Part shown: piece by piece, positions 53,212-62,121 of the stretch
Layout of the letters: each line of letters starts with the position of its first letter
Position numbering within the stretch: position 1 is the first letter of the stretch
Assembly: GCA_020444425.1 (NCBI GenBank)
Contig: JAHLLB010000015.1
Span: 1 to 64,000 of the forward strand
Length of the DNA: 64,000 bases
Source: a bacterium
GTDB lineage: Bacteria > Electryoneota > Electryoneia > Electryoneales > Electryoneaceae
Reading direction: 5' to 3'
Program-made: the position numbers and the translations under genes
Notes under the pieces: generated by a model
Databases searched by the model: none
What the model was told of the DNA's origin: nothing
What the model saw: the letters and a program-made list of their open reading frames with translations, nothing else

Positions 53212-53329
53212 GTCATTCCGAACGGAACGAAGAGAAGTGAGGAAGATCCAGATATGATCAGGGAGACGGCACAGCCCTGAGGACCTCCTGGATCTTCTTC
53301 TGCCGCACACTACCGCGGCATCAGAATGA
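53212..53329. repeat. Inverted GTCATTC-type intergenic element
   Basis: A 118-bp near-symmetrical element in the 281-bp gap 53151-53431. Its outer ends are GTCATTCCGA and TCAGAATGAC (the latter is GTCATTCTGA on the minus strand). Inside is a perfect 10-bp inverted repeat GAAGATCCAG (53242-53251) / CTGGATCTTC (53288-53297). Each half has the same layout as the 45-bp dispersed repeats. The rest of the gap holds only the rpsT terminator. Confidence 0.8.
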
Positions 53330-53375
53330 CCTGCATGGAACCATTCGTTATCTGTGCAGCACCGCAACGAGAAAA

Positions 53376-53395
53376 AGGGAACCGTGGGGTTCCCT
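53376..53395 (-). terminator. Terminator of rpsT
   Basis: AGGGAACC / GGTTCCCT perfect 8-bp stem with a 4-nt loop, followed on the minus strand by TTTTTC, 36 bp beyond the rpsT stop. Confidence 0.9.
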
Positions 53396-53431
53396 GAATA
53401 GCAGGACAACAGGCTGATCAGCCGAGTGTGC

Positions 53432-53692
53432 TTAGGCAGCGCTCAGCGACTTGACCAGCTTCGTCAGACGCGACTTTTTGTCGGCAGCACGCTTTTTGTG
53501 GATAATACCCTTGCCTGCGACGCGGTCAAGAACCTTGCTGGCGTCACGCAATGCCTGCTGCGCGGCTTCGGGATCCTGTGCTTCGCGCACCTTGCGGATG
53601 GCGACACGCATCTTGGTACGATAGGCACGGTTACGAGCGTTCTGACGGGCGGAAGTCCGCATCCGTTTTTCACATGACTTATGCTGTGGCAT
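53432..53692 (-). CDS. rpsT: 30S ribosomal protein S20
   Basis: 86 aa, very basic, all-helical primary 16S rRNA binding protein. The N-terminus MPQHKSCEKRMRTSARQNAR and the C-terminal HKKRAADKKSRLTKLV are characteristic. Single-gene unit, divergent from the sirtuin gene with only 56 bp between the starts, and with its own terminator. Confidence 0.97.
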   Translation of the reverse strand: MPQHKSCEKRMRTSARQNARNRAYRTKMRVAIRKVREAQDPEAAQQALRDASKVLDRVAGKGIIHKKRAADKKSRLTKLVKSLSAA

Positions 53693-53748
53693 TCTACTTC
53701 CTGTACGGTGAATCTCGTTTCAACTGTAGCGGGGGAATATACAAGACC

Positions 53749-54525
53749 ATGTCCGACCAGACAAGAGACACGTACGAGCAACTCGCTCTGCGTCTCGCCG
53801 CCGCGAACCGGGTTTGTGTGCTCACCGGCGCCGGAGTCTCGCGCGAAAGCGGTGTGCCGACATTCCGGGAAGCGGATGGCCTCTGGAACAAGTATCGCCC
53901 CGAAGAACTGGCGAATGTAGACGCATTTTTGCGGAATCCCGAGCTGGTCTGGGAATGGTACTCCTGGAGACGAGAACTGATTGGCGAGGTCAGCCCGAAT
54001 CCAGGCCACTATGCGCTCGCGGAGATTGAGCAACGAGTCCCGCAATTTACGTTGGCGACGCAGAATGTGGACAACCTGCACCGTGCGGCAGGCAGCGTGA
54101 ACGTGGTCGAGCTGCACGGGAACATCATGCGTAACAAGTGCCAGAAGTGCGGCGTGGTGTTTAAAGAGGGAGACCCGGAAAACGAATTTGTCTTCGAAAA
54201 AGGAACTCTCCCGGTCTGTGCGTGTGGAAAGAAGGGACTGCTCCGTCCGGACATTGTCTGGTTCGGCGAGATGCTCCCGGAAGATGCGATACAGCAGGCC
54301 TGGGAAGAGGCCGGGCAGGCGGATGTGTTTCTGAGTGTGGGGACCTCGACAGTCGTGTACCCCGCTGCGGCTCTCCCGTTTACTGCGAAGCAGGCCGGAG
54401 CGTATCTTGTCGAAATCAATCCGAACCCGACCGAGCTGACGCCGCTGGCCGATCTGGTCTTTTCCGAACCGTCCGGCGAAGCGTTGCCGAAAGTGGTCGC
54501 TAAACTGCGTGAACTGCAGGCGTGA
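53749..54525 (+). CDS. cobB: Class III sirtuin, NAD-dependent protein deacylase
   Basis: 258 aa. The NAD-binding motif is GAGVSRESGVPTFR. TQNVDNLH and the catalytic His in VVELHGN are present. Only three to four Cys of the zinc site are visible (CQKC and CAC). The pair Y-x-x-R in WYSWRREL matches the Tyr/Arg that select acidic acyl groups in human SIRT5 and bacterial CobB, so removal of succinyl or malonyl groups from lysine is likely. The start at 53749 gives MSDQTRDTYEQ; the frame is open back to 53551 across rpsT. The next gene's GTG overlaps its stop. Confidence 0.93.
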   Translation: MSDQTRDTYEQLALRLAAANRVCVLTGAGVSRESGVPTFREADGLWNKYRPEELANVDAFLRNPELVWEWYSWRRELIGEVSPNPGHYALAEIEQRVPQFTLATQNVDNLHRAAGSVNVVELHGNIMRNKCQKCGVVFKEGDPENEFVFEKGTLPVCACGKKGLLRPDIVWFGEMLPEDAIQQAWEEAGQADVFLSVGTSTVVYPAAALPFTAKQAGAYLVEINPNPTELTPLADLVFSEPSGEALPKVVAKLRELQA

Positions 54526-57500
54526 GCCTGCCGATGTGGAAGCCAGTGTTGCCGATGATCCCGCGTTTCCGGTCCACCGCGATTGCCATCGTGCTGTTGT
54601 CGCTGATGTCGTTGACATTGGCCGGCTGCAGCTATTTCAACGCGTTCTACAACACCAAGCGCGCGTTCTCCGAAGCTGAGACCAAGCGTGAACGGTCCAC
54701 CGACCTGAATTCGCGGCCGTCCGAGTACAACGACGCCGTCGAAGCTGGATCGCGTCTGCTCGAGATGTACCCGGAATCGAAATATGTGGACGATACCCTG
54801 TACATCATGGGGCGGGCGTATTACTGGCTGCAGGACTATCACAAGGCCCGACGCAAGTTCGAAGAGCTGCTGAGCAACTATCCGGATTCTCCGCACGCCC
54901 TTGAGAGCAACATGTGGCTTGGGCGGGTGCAGGTGCAGTTGAAGAAACGCCAGGAAGCCACAGCGCTGCTGCGTGGTGTGATTGCCGATACGGACGATCC
55001 ATACCTCATCGGCGAATCCCGATTTGCGCTGGCGGAGTTGTATTACGTTGACTCGTTATTCGTGAAGGCGGCGGAGGAGTTCACCCGCATCCCGGACATT
55101 TCGGACGATGATGAGTTGATCGGGAAGGCGTTATGGCGAGCGGGTGAGTCGCTGTTCCGTGAAAAGCGGTACGTCGAAGCCTCCGAACAACTGAAGCGTG
55201 CGCTCAAGTACGACCTGACGCCGAGCATGCGATTCCAGACGCGGTTGTTGTATGGCCAGTCGTTGCGTGAATCCGGCGACCCGGAAGGCGCGTTGGAGAT
55301 TTACAACTCCCTGTTGAAGGACAAGCGGTACTTCCAGGAACACGGCAAGGTTCGTGTGCAGAAGGGCCTGGCGTTGACCGACCTTGGCCAGCGCGAAACT
55401 GGCTTCGAGGAATGGGAGAAGACCATTCTCGACCATCAGCGCAGCGATGAAGCCGCGCAGGCCTATTATGAGATGGGTATGGTGCATCTCTCGACGATGG
55501 GCGAACGTCCGGAAGCCAAGGAGAAGTTCGACAAGGCCCGTACGGAGAAGGCACGCAGCAAGTATTCGATGAAAGCCGACTCGATGTTGACGATGCTGAA
55601 CCGTGTCGATGACCTGCACCTCAGCCGCGTCCGCACCCGTCACCGGATCGACTTCACGGAACAATGGGTCGCCAACCCGATCAGTCCGGATGATACGTCC
55701 GCGTTCCAGAACGCCGAGTTCTACGATTCCCTCGCCATTGACAGCCTGAAGCTGATTCCGTTGTGGAAGAAGGCGTGGTGGGACAGCACCGTCGTGCTCG
55801 AGGATACGACCAGCGTCGACACGCTTTCCGCCGACAGTTTAGCCCTCGACAGCCTCGCTATGGACAGTTTAACGACGGACAGCCTTGCCCTTGTTGACCT
55901 CGCTCAAGACAGTCTGACCCAGGCACGCCTGGCAAGCGACTCCCTGGTTGCGGATCTGCTGGCAGCAGACAGTGCTCAGGCTGTTATGGGTCGTGAAGAT
56001 GAGCTGATTGATTTCTCCGGCCAATCGTTGTCAGCGGAGCAGATGAACGCCGCGGCCGACGATTCGTTGGCGTTGGAAGAAGCGGCAATGGCGGACGACA
56101 CATTGATGGTGGCGGGCAACGAAGGTCCGAAACCGCAGCTCAATCCGATGGGGGAGTACCAGCAATCCAGACCGGATTCCGTCACTCGCCGGCGGATGGA
56201 GATGGACCCGGGAGACGTGTTCGGCAATCCGGGCACCGTGATGATGGAGGGAGAGCCTTCATCGCCACGTTTGGATTCTTTGCGTCGGGCGGAGATGAGG
56301 CGTCACAACAATCCGTACGCGATGCCTGATGAGAGCCAGCGTCCGCCAGGGATGCCGGAAGAGGAGTGGCAACGTGCGCTCGAACAGCGGCGCATGATGA
56401 TGGAGCAGCAGATGGGCCGCGGCGGTCCGATGCAGCCCGGTTTACCACCATCGCCTGGAGAGACCGGCGGTGCTGAGGGGATGACCGATCTGAATGCCGG
56501 CAAGGAGCAGCAGTCCGGTCTTCCAGGCCAGCCTCCTGCCGCGCCTGAACCGGACGTTGAAATCATCAAGGTGTTCGACATTCAGCCGGTGCTGGATAGT
56601 TTGGCGCAATTCCGCGTTGATCTGCAGGACGCACGGTTCCAGCTCGGTGAAATTCAGCTGTTCGACCTTGAACAGCCCGATTCGGCACGGGTGATTTTCC
56701 GTGAGTTGACGGAACCGTCCAATGTGGACAGCGTCCGTGCTCGCGCCATGGTTGTGCTGGCGTATATCGAGAAGCTTCAGGGCGACACGACTGCCGCGGA
56801 TTCGATCCTGTTGCAGGTGGCGGAGGAATTCCCGGGCACACGTCAGGGCAATCAGCTGATCGAAAAGCTGGGGATGGTGAAAGAAACACCGGCTACACCC
56901 GCCGAGCTGGCGTATCGTGAGGCGGAGCGGTTGCTGCTGGACGACGACTCGATGCAGGAAGCGTACACCCAGTACCGTTGGGTCAGCGACACCTACTCCG
57001 ATACGGAGTGGGCACCGCGTGCGATGTATGCCGCCGCGTATATCGCCGGGCATCACCTCGGTGACGGCGAAACCGCCGAAGAGCTGCTCACCTCGATCAT
57101 TGACGACTACTCCGCGAGTATCCAGGCGCAGAAGGCTCGCGAAAAAATCTCTGCGTTTGACGCGATCCGGTTTGCCAGCGACGCCGACACGGTTGGCATG
57201 GCCGAGGAGTTCGCCGATATTGACGCCTTCGGTGAGGACGAAGTCGATGAAATCGCGCAAATCATCGGTGGCATGCAGGCGTTGTCGTCTACATTGGAAG
57301 GTCGCAACCTCCTGCCTGCCGAGGTAATTCAGGGGACCGGCGGCGAAGTGTTGCTACGGTATGTCGTTAACACTGACCAGACCGCGAGCAACTTCAAGAT
57401 CGTGATGGAAGACCCGCCGGGCAGTGGGTTGGGCCGTGCGATGGTGGCCGGACTGGAAGCGGTCGAGTTCCGTGCCGCGCGCGTGGAAGGCGAAGCGGTT

Positions 57501-57575
57501 GCGTCGAAGGTGGAACGGCGGTACACGTTGCCGCTCGATGCTCCGCCGAACGTGCGCCCATTGCCGAAGCGGTAA
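54522..57575 (+). CDS. TPR lipoprotein with DSLA repeats and TonB-C-like terminus
   Basis: 1017 aa from a GTG overlapping the sirtuin stop by 4 bp. The lipoprotein signal ends LTLAGC, giving mature CSYFNAFYNTKRAF, a start I associate with envelope TPR proteins of the FCB group. Residues 60-350 are TPR-like helical pairs (YPESKYVDDTLYIMGRAYYW, NYPDSPHALESNMWLGR). Residues 425-490 repeat x-DSL-A units. Residues 530-680 are Met/Pro/Gln-rich and disordered, and a second helical region follows (690-880). The final 90 residues (RYVVNTDQTASNFKIV, then AMVAGLEAVEFRAARVEG) look like a TonB C-terminal domain. Function unknown; probably an outer membrane assembly or scaffold lipoprotein. Confidence 0.75.
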   Translation: MSLPMWKPVLPMIPRFRSTAIAIVLLSLMSLTLAGCSYFNAFYNTKRAFSEAETKRERSTDLNSRPSEYNDAVEAGSRLLEMYPESKYVDDTLYIMGRAYYWLQDYHKARRKFEELLSNYPDSPHALESNMWLGRVQVQLKKRQEATALLRGVIADTDDPYLIGESRFALAELYYVDSLFVKAAEEFTRIPDISDDDELIGKALWRAGESLFREKRYVEASEQLKRALKYDLTPSMRFQTRLLYGQSLRESGDPEGALEIYNSLLKDKRYFQEHGKVRVQKGLALTDLGQRETGFEEWEKTILDHQRSDEAAQAYYEMGMVHLSTMGERPEAKEKFDKARTEKARSKYSMKADSMLTMLNRVDDLHLSRVRTRHRIDFTEQWVANPISPDDTSAFQNAEFYDSLAIDSLKLIPLWKKAWWDSTVVLEDTTSVDTLSADSLALDSLAMDSLTTDSLALVDLAQDSLTQARLASDSLVADLLAADSAQAVMGREDELIDFSGQSLSAEQMNAAADDSLALEEAAMADDTLMVAGNEGPKPQLNPMGEYQQSRPDSVTRRRMEMDPGDVFGNPGTVMMEGEPSSPRLDSLRRAEMRRHNNPYAMPDESQRPPGMPEEEWQRALEQRRMMMEQQMGRGGPMQPGLPPSPGETGGAEGMTDLNAGKEQQSGLPGQPPAAPEPDVEIIKVFDIQPVLDSLAQFRVDLQDARFQLGEIQLFDLEQPDSARVIFRELTEPSNVDSVRARAMVVLAYIEKLQGDTTAADSILLQVAEEFPGTRQGNQLIEKLGMVKETPATPAELAYREAERLLLDDDSMQEAYTQYRWVSDTYSDTEWAPRAMYAAAYIAGHHLGDGETAEELLTSIIDDYSASIQAQKAREKISAFDAIRFASDADTVGMAEEFADIDAFGEDEVDEIAQIIGGMQALSSTLEGRNLLPAEVIQGTGGEVLLRYVVNTDQTASNFKIVMEDPPGSGLGRAMVAGLEAVEFRAARVEGEAVASKVERRYTLPLDAPPNVRPLPKR

Positions 57576-57603
57576 CGGTTTTCATACCATGCAGTACCTT
57601 TCC

Positions 57604-57632
57604 AGCCGTGTTTGCCTGCAAGCACGGCTTTA
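57604..57632 (+). terminator. Probable terminator after the TPR lipoprotein gene
   Basis: AGCCGTGTTTG pairs with CAAGCACGGCT (11 bp, one G-T) across a CCTG loop, followed by TT. The short T-run makes this moderate evidence. Confidence 0.65.
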
Positions 57633-57669
57633 ACTTGAGATCGATCCGGGTCGATACGGAACATTAGCG

Positions 57670-58476
57670 ATGAAATACCTCGAGGATGCGGTCGTCGTCA
57701 GCAACCGGGAAATTCGTCCCGGAATCTGGTCGATGTGGTTGCGCAGCCCACAGATCTGTGCTGCAACGCTACCGGGCCAATTTGTCCACGTTAAGGTGGA
57801 CGCGTCTTTGACCCCGTTGCTCCGCCGTCCGCTAAGCATTGGCCGTGTGCACGGCGATCAGCTCGAACTGGTCTGGCGTGTGGTCGGCACCGGCACGGAC
57901 ATGCTGACAGATGTCCGGCCCGGCGTGACCTTGAACCTGCTCGGGCCGTTGGGACAGCCGTTTACGCGCGAAGTAAATGCATCGCATCGGGTGCTTGTCG
58001 GCGGAGGGCTCGGCCTGCCGCCGCTGGTGTACCTGTATGAATGGTTTCGTGAGCACGACCTGCCCGTGACGTTGCACCTCGGCGTGAGCGGACGGGCTGA
58101 CATCCCGTTAGCGGAAGACGATCCGCTTCTGAACGAGATCGAGATCACCGCCGAGAACGGGGAAGGGTTCCGCAAGGGGCTGGTCACTGAACCGGTGCTG
58201 GAGCAGTTGCAGGCATTGGAAACCGATGGATCGCTGGGCTCGACTGCGCTGTATTCCTGCGGGCCGTGGGGATTGGTCAACGCGCTGCAGCGCACCATCC
58301 CGCACTCACAGCTGAAGCTGGCCGAAGTTTCGCTCGAGCAGCAGATGGGGTGTGGAGTTGGGGTCTGCCAGGGTTGTGCGGTGATCGTGGAGGGTGGCGA
58401 CACACCGTACCAGCTGGTCTGCAGTGACGGGCCGGTGTTCCCGCTGGCGGCGGTTCATCCGCCCGGAGTTGCGTAA
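57670..58476 (+). CDS. pyrK: Dihydroorotate dehydrogenase electron transfer subunit
   Basis: 268 aa FAD and [2Fe-2S] protein that lets type 1B dihydroorotate dehydrogenase pass electrons to NAD+. FAD-binding RRPLSIGRVHGDQLELVWRV and the NAD-side GGGLGLPPLVYL are present. The cluster ligands are in CGVGVCQGCAV plus a later Cys in LVCSDGPVF, four in total. pyrD follows after 50 bp. Confidence 0.95.
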   Translation: MKYLEDAVVVSNREIRPGIWSMWLRSPQICAATLPGQFVHVKVDASLTPLLRRPLSIGRVHGDQLELVWRVVGTGTDMLTDVRPGVTLNLLGPLGQPFTREVNASHRVLVGGGLGLPPLVYLYEWFREHDLPVTLHLGVSGRADIPLAEDDPLLNEIEITAENGEGFRKGLVTEPVLEQLQALETDGSLGSTALYSCGPWGLVNALQRTIPHSQLKLAEVSLEQQMGCGVGVCQGCAVIVEGGDTPYQLVCSDGPVFPLAAVHPPGVA

Positions 58477-58526
58477 CTTATCGTTGTTGCACACCGTATC
58501 GTTCAACTGAACGGCGACAGATAGAC

Positions 58527-59483
58527 ATGACAGCTACCGCATCACCCGATCTCAGTGTCATCCTCGGTTCGCTGAGCCTGCACAACCCGCTGCTGGCGGC
58601 GTCCGGCTGCTTCGGCTACGGCACGGAATACGACGATGTCGCTGACCGTGACAACCTCGGCGGGTTCATCACCAAGAGTATTTCGCTGGCACCGTGGAAA
58701 GGCAATGACCCGCCGCGTTTGACTGAAGTGTCGCCCGGCCTGCTGAACAGCATCGGGCTGGCGAACATGGGCGTGGAGAAGTTTGCCAACGAGGTCGCAC
58801 CGCAGATCGTAACCGGAAAGTCGAAAGCGATTGTCAGCGTGGCGTGCAAGGTGATGGAGGAGTACGAGGAAGTTGTCGCGCTGCTTGAAGATGTGGAAGG
58901 GATCGCGGGCTATGAGCTGAACATCTCCTGCCCGAACGTGAAAGAGGGCGGGATGGCGTTTTGTCTTAACCCGAACATCACGGAAGAGCTGGTGGCGCGT
59001 GTCCGGAAGCGCACCAATCGCTGGATCACAACCAAGTTGACGCCGAACATGACATCGGTCTCTCAGGGAGCTCTGGCCAGCGAAGCAGGCGGGGCGGACG
59101 CGGTCAGCCTGATTAACACATTGGTCGGGATGGCGGTGGACTGGAAGTCGCGTCGGCCGAAGTTGGCGACAATCACCGGTGGCTACTCCGGCCCGCCAAT
59201 TAAACCGGTAGCGTTGGCGAAGGTGTGGGAAGTCTGGAACGCGGTCAAGATTCCGATCATCGGCATCGGCGGCATCACCAACTGGAAGGACGTCGTCGAG
59301 TTCATGATCGTCGGCGCCTCGGCGGTGCAAATCGGCACCGCATTGTACGCTGATCCGAATCTGCCGGGTCAGATCGCGGCGGATTTACGTGAGTACATGC
59401 GCAACGAAGGGGTGGGATCGTTGAGCGAGTTGACGGGCAGCTTGAAAACGGATCGTGGAGCGATGGTCGGGGTGCCGGCGTGA
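58527..59483 (+). CDS. pyrD: Dihydroorotate dehydrogenase, class 1B catalytic subunit
   Basis: 318 aa FMN barrel oxidising dihydroorotate to orotate in pyrimidine synthesis. It has NPLLAASGCFGYG, the nucleophile region NISCPNVKEGGMAF with Cys in place of the Ser of class 2 enzymes, TTKLTPNM, and the phosphate-binding GIGGITNWKDVVEFMIVGAS. It pairs with pyrK upstream and overlaps the rlpA start by 4 bp. Confidence 0.96.
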   Translation: MTATASPDLSVILGSLSLHNPLLAASGCFGYGTEYDDVADRDNLGGFITKSISLAPWKGNDPPRLTEVSPGLLNSIGLANMGVEKFANEVAPQIVTGKSKAIVSVACKVMEEYEEVVALLEDVEGIAGYELNISCPNVKEGGMAFCLNPNITEELVARVRKRTNRWITTKLTPNMTSVSQGALASEAGGADAVSLINTLVGMAVDWKSRRPKLATITGGYSGPPIKPVALAKVWEVWNAVKIPIIGIGGITNWKDVVEFMIVGASAVQIGTALYADPNLPGQIAADLREYMRNEGVGSLSELTGSLKTDRGAMVGVPA

Positions 59484-59974
59484 GTGTGCGAACACGCACA
59501 TATCAGCTTTTCATCGCTACTTCTCTCCTTGTCACCGGACTGGTTTTGTCCGGCTGTACCGCCTACCCGGTGTATCGTGATACACGCAGCCGGAGTTACG
59601 AACCGGCGGCACGCGCTCAGCAGCAGCGTGCACCCGAACAGCAGCAAACGCATCCAACCACCACGACCGGTGAGGTACTTACCGGTTTTGCCAGTTATTA
59701 TGGGCCGAAGTTTGTGGGCCGGCCCACCGCGAACGGGGAAATCTTCGATCCGAGGCAGATGACCTGCGCGCATCGTACGTTACCATTCAATACGATGTTG
59801 AGGGTGACGTTGATCAGCTCGGGCAAGTCTGTGGTTGTGCGAGTGAATGATCGCGGCCCGTACGCGAAGGATCGCATTATCGATCTCAGTGAAGCAGCAG
59901 CGGAGAAAATTGGTTTGAAGGCAGTGGGCGTGGGGTACGTGCAGGCGGAAATCCTCGAAGGGGACGGTGAATGA
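59480..59974 (+). CDS. rlpA: RlpA-like lipoprotein (septal ring lytic transglycosylase family)
   Basis: 164 aa from a GTG overlapping the pyrD stop. The lipoprotein signal ends LVLSGC. After a Gln/Pro-rich linker comes a double-psi beta-barrel: GFASYYGPKFVGRPTANGE, then MTCAHRTLPFNTMLRV and VRVNDRGPYAKDRIIDLS, which keeps the His and Asp of active RlpA. There is no SPOR domain, so septal targeting by denuded glycans is not evident. The stop overlaps cdsA by 4 bp. Confidence 0.9.
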   Translation: MSVRTRTYQLFIATSLLVTGLVLSGCTAYPVYRDTRSRSYEPAARAQQQRAPEQQQTHPTTTTGEVLTGFASYYGPKFVGRPTANGEIFDPRQMTCAHRTLPFNTMLRVTLISSGKSVVVRVNDRGPYAKDRIIDLSEAAAEKIGLKAVGVGYVQAEILEGDGE

Positions 59975-60822
59975 CAGGGTTCTTCAAAAGTCGAACCTTC
60001 CTGTTTATCTGGGGAATTCCGGTGGTGGTGGCCACAATCTGGTTTGGTGGCTGGTACTTCGTTGCCGGGATCAGCGTGTTGAGCGTTGTCGCTTCACTGG
60101 AGACGATGAAGGTGCTCGCCGCCGGCAAGGCGACGTGGGGCGAAAAGTTGCTGGTCGGCGGGTTGTGTGCCGTTCTGCCGTTCGCTATCGCGCTGCACGG
60201 TCTGATCGCCCTGCTGTGGTTGTACATCGCGGGTCTGCTCGGTGCGGGCTCGCTGGCGTTGCTGAGGAAACCAGAAGACGGGTTCCGTTTCCTCATCGCT
60301 GCCACGTTCACCATGTTCTACATCGGCCTGCCTTTCACCTCGGCGTTGCTGTTGCGGCTTGATCCCATCTGGCAGACGCATTTCCAGGGTGCGGCGATTA
60401 TCGTGTATATCTGGGCGGGTGTCTGGGTAACGGATACTTTCGCCTACCTTGGCGGGAGGAGATTCGGCAAACGACCCCTCGCGCCGCAACTCTCCCCGAA
60501 GAAAACGCTGGAGGGGACAGCCAGCGGCATATTGATGGCCCTGGTCTGGACGATTCTAGCGGGATTTGCGTTGACGGATGTACTGTCGTGGTGGGATCGC
60601 ATCCTGCTCGGTGCGATCATCGGCATGCTGTCGGTAATCGGCGACCTGGTCGAGTCGATGCTGAAGCGTGTCGCACACGTCAAGGACAGCGGCACGATCT
60701 TACACGGACACGGCGGTGTGCTCGACCGATTCGACAGCCTGTTGTTCGTGCAACCGGCGGTGTACCTCTACCTGATTGCGGCAGATGTGCTCAACTCGCC
60801 GAGCGTCCCATTGCTCGGGTAG
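59971..60822 (+). CDS. cdsA: Phosphatidate cytidylyltransferase
   Basis: 283 aa, about eight membrane helices. It makes CDP-diacylglycerol for phospholipid synthesis. The signature is complete: ESMLKRVAHVKDSGTILHGH, then GGVLDRFDSLLF; the usual PGHGG appears as HGHGG. Another conserved segment is SPKKTLEGTASG. Last gene of pyrK-pyrD-rlpA-cdsA. Its stop is 4 bp from the convergent PorT-like gene. Confidence 0.94.
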   Translation: MTGFFKSRTFLFIWGIPVVVATIWFGGWYFVAGISVLSVVASLETMKVLAAGKATWGEKLLVGGLCAVLPFAIALHGLIALLWLYIAGLLGAGSLALLRKPEDGFRFLIAATFTMFYIGLPFTSALLLRLDPIWQTHFQGAAIIVYIWAGVWVTDTFAYLGGRRFGKRPLAPQLSPKKTLEGTASGILMALVWTILAGFALTDVLSWWDRILLGAIIGMLSVIGDLVESMLKRVAHVKDSGTILHGHGGVLDRFDSLLFVQPAVYLYLIAADVLNSPSVPLLG

Positions 60823-60826
60823 GTGC

Positions 60827-61585
60827 TCAATCGACAGTCCGAACCGGCTCCGGCTTTTTCACATTGAAGTCGAGCATGAAGCCCATTGCCAGTGTGATCA
60901 CCTGGTGACGCGCGGACGGTTCTCCCGGCCCACCGAGTGTTATCGCTTCGAAATCATCGCTGATGAACAGTTTGTGATAGTCCTCTTCGCCGAGGAATGA
61001 GCGGATGCCGTGCAGGTAACGGAGCTCGAGGTAGCCGCGTTCACGTCCGGCGGGGAAGGACATTCGGATGCCGGCGACGAACGACAAATCGACGCCGTTG
61101 ACGTTGGTGATTTCCCGCGAGCCGGTGTTCTTCTTTCCGGGGATGTCGATGCCGACGCCGCTGCCGGTCAGTGTACCGAAACTGGGTCCGGCGAAAAGGT
61201 GCGGACGGACGTATTCCTTCGGCATCATGTCCCACTCGAGGAAGACCGGAACCTCGACGTAGTACATGTATGGGTTGAATTCTCGAACGGCTTGTCCATC
61301 ATCGCCGATGAGGCGGTAGCCACGGCGTCCGAACAGCAACTCGGAGTGAATGGCGAAATTGTTGGTGAGGTTGATCGCGCCGGTGATGCCCGCCATCAGG
61401 CCGGTGTCCCATTTGCGGGTGTAGTTGTCAACGTCGGTCCAGCTGCCCGTGGCGTTGCTCAGATTGTACCCGACGACAACACCCCAATTGAGCGGAGTCT
61501 TTTTTCGGACGCGTGCCGAACTGGTGTCCGCGAGCGTCATGAGCAGTATTCCGATAGCCAGCAGTGTGAAACCAACCCGCTTCAC
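60827..61585 (-). CDS. PorT-like outer membrane beta-barrel protein
   Basis: 252 aa. A signal peptide ends around TSSA. The mature part is a small barrel of amphipathic strands: WGVVVGYNLSNATG, then GLMAGITGAINLTNNFAIHS, then ELLFGRRGYRL, which is the PorT-family/OMP_b-brl_2 pattern common in Bacteroidota relatives. A loop has the low-complexity TGSGVGIDIPGKKNTGS. Function unknown; some relatives take part in type IX secretion, which this genome should need, but that link is inference. Confidence 0.8.
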   Translation of the reverse strand: MKRVGFTLLAIGILLMTLADTSSARVRKKTPLNWGVVVGYNLSNATGSWTDVDNYTRKWDTGLMAGITGAINLTNNFAIHSELLFGRRGYRLIGDDGQAVREFNPYMYYVEVPVFLEWDMMPKEYVRPHLFAGPSFGTLTGSGVGIDIPGKKNTGSREITNVNGVDLSFVAGIRMSFPAGRERGYLELRYLHGIRSFLGEEDYHKLFISDDFEAITLGGPGEPSARHQVITLAMGFMLDFNVKKPEPVRTVD

Positions 61586-61839
61586 AGGTTCCTCCGTACG
61601 CTGAGGATGAACAGGACCGCGAAAGATACAACGTAGAAGCGCCGGATGGTGGAAAGATGCAGCCGGAGGTCTCAGCGGAGCGAAGCCCTGAAACTTGGGC
61701 TGGGGACGTTGAGAGCCCTGTCAATTGGTGGTATGCCGGGGTGATGTGGCTCCGAATCGCGGCTCGAGGTAGAGGAGCGGAGATGTGTTGCGCAGGTGGG
61801 GCTTTTCTTCTACATTGTGCGTTCGCTGGAAACAGCTAT
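61586..61839 (+). promoter_or_regulatory. Gap with the tRNA-Asp promoter
   Basis: A 254-bp gene-free gap. Near its right end TTGCGC (61788-61793) and TACATT (61811-61816), 17-bp spacer, form a plausible promoter with the start point about 15 bp before the tRNA. Nothing else stands out in the left part. Confidence 0.55.
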
Positions 61840-61914
61840 GGGGCAGTAGCTCAGTTTGGTTAGAGTATCGGCCTGTCACGCCGAGGGTCGCGGGTTCGAG
61901 TCCCGTCTGCCCCG
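61840..61914 (+). tRNA. tRNA-Asp (GTC)
   Basis: 75-nt cloverleaf: acceptor GGGGCAG/CTGCCCC, anticodon stem CGGC/GCCG around CTGTCAC with anticodon GTC, T arm GCGGG-TTCGAGT-CCCGT, and discriminator G. The D stem has one G-T pair (GCTC/GAGT). The CCA end is not encoded and would be added by tRNA nucleotidyltransferase. A terminator follows within 6 bp. Confidence 0.96.
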
Positions 61915-61919
61915 CATCA

Positions 61920-61949
61920 AACGCGTCCAACTCCGGGCGCGTTTTTTTG
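61920..61949 (+). terminator. Terminator of the tRNA-Asp gene
   Basis: AACGCG / CGCGTT stem around a 12-nt loop, followed by further T residues (seven T in a row including the stem end). Confidence 0.85.
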
Positions 61950-62121
61950 TTTGCACTCCTGCCGGAATTGGTCTCCAGAATCGTTTTTTTCTGTCCGCAA
62001 GTCGGCTTAGATTCCGCCAGCTGTTGGGGATGGAACGATTTTTCCGTGACCATCACCCCAGCTCGGTTTTCCACGCTGGAAACCAGTTTGCACGGGTAAG
62101 CCTGATTGTAAGGAGGACGCC

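Noticed and set aside
61670-61720. Further degenerate GTCATyCTGA-type element (CAGCGGAGCGAAG stretch)
   Set aside because: Only a short partial resemblance, without the GTCAT end or the GATC part. Too weak to list.
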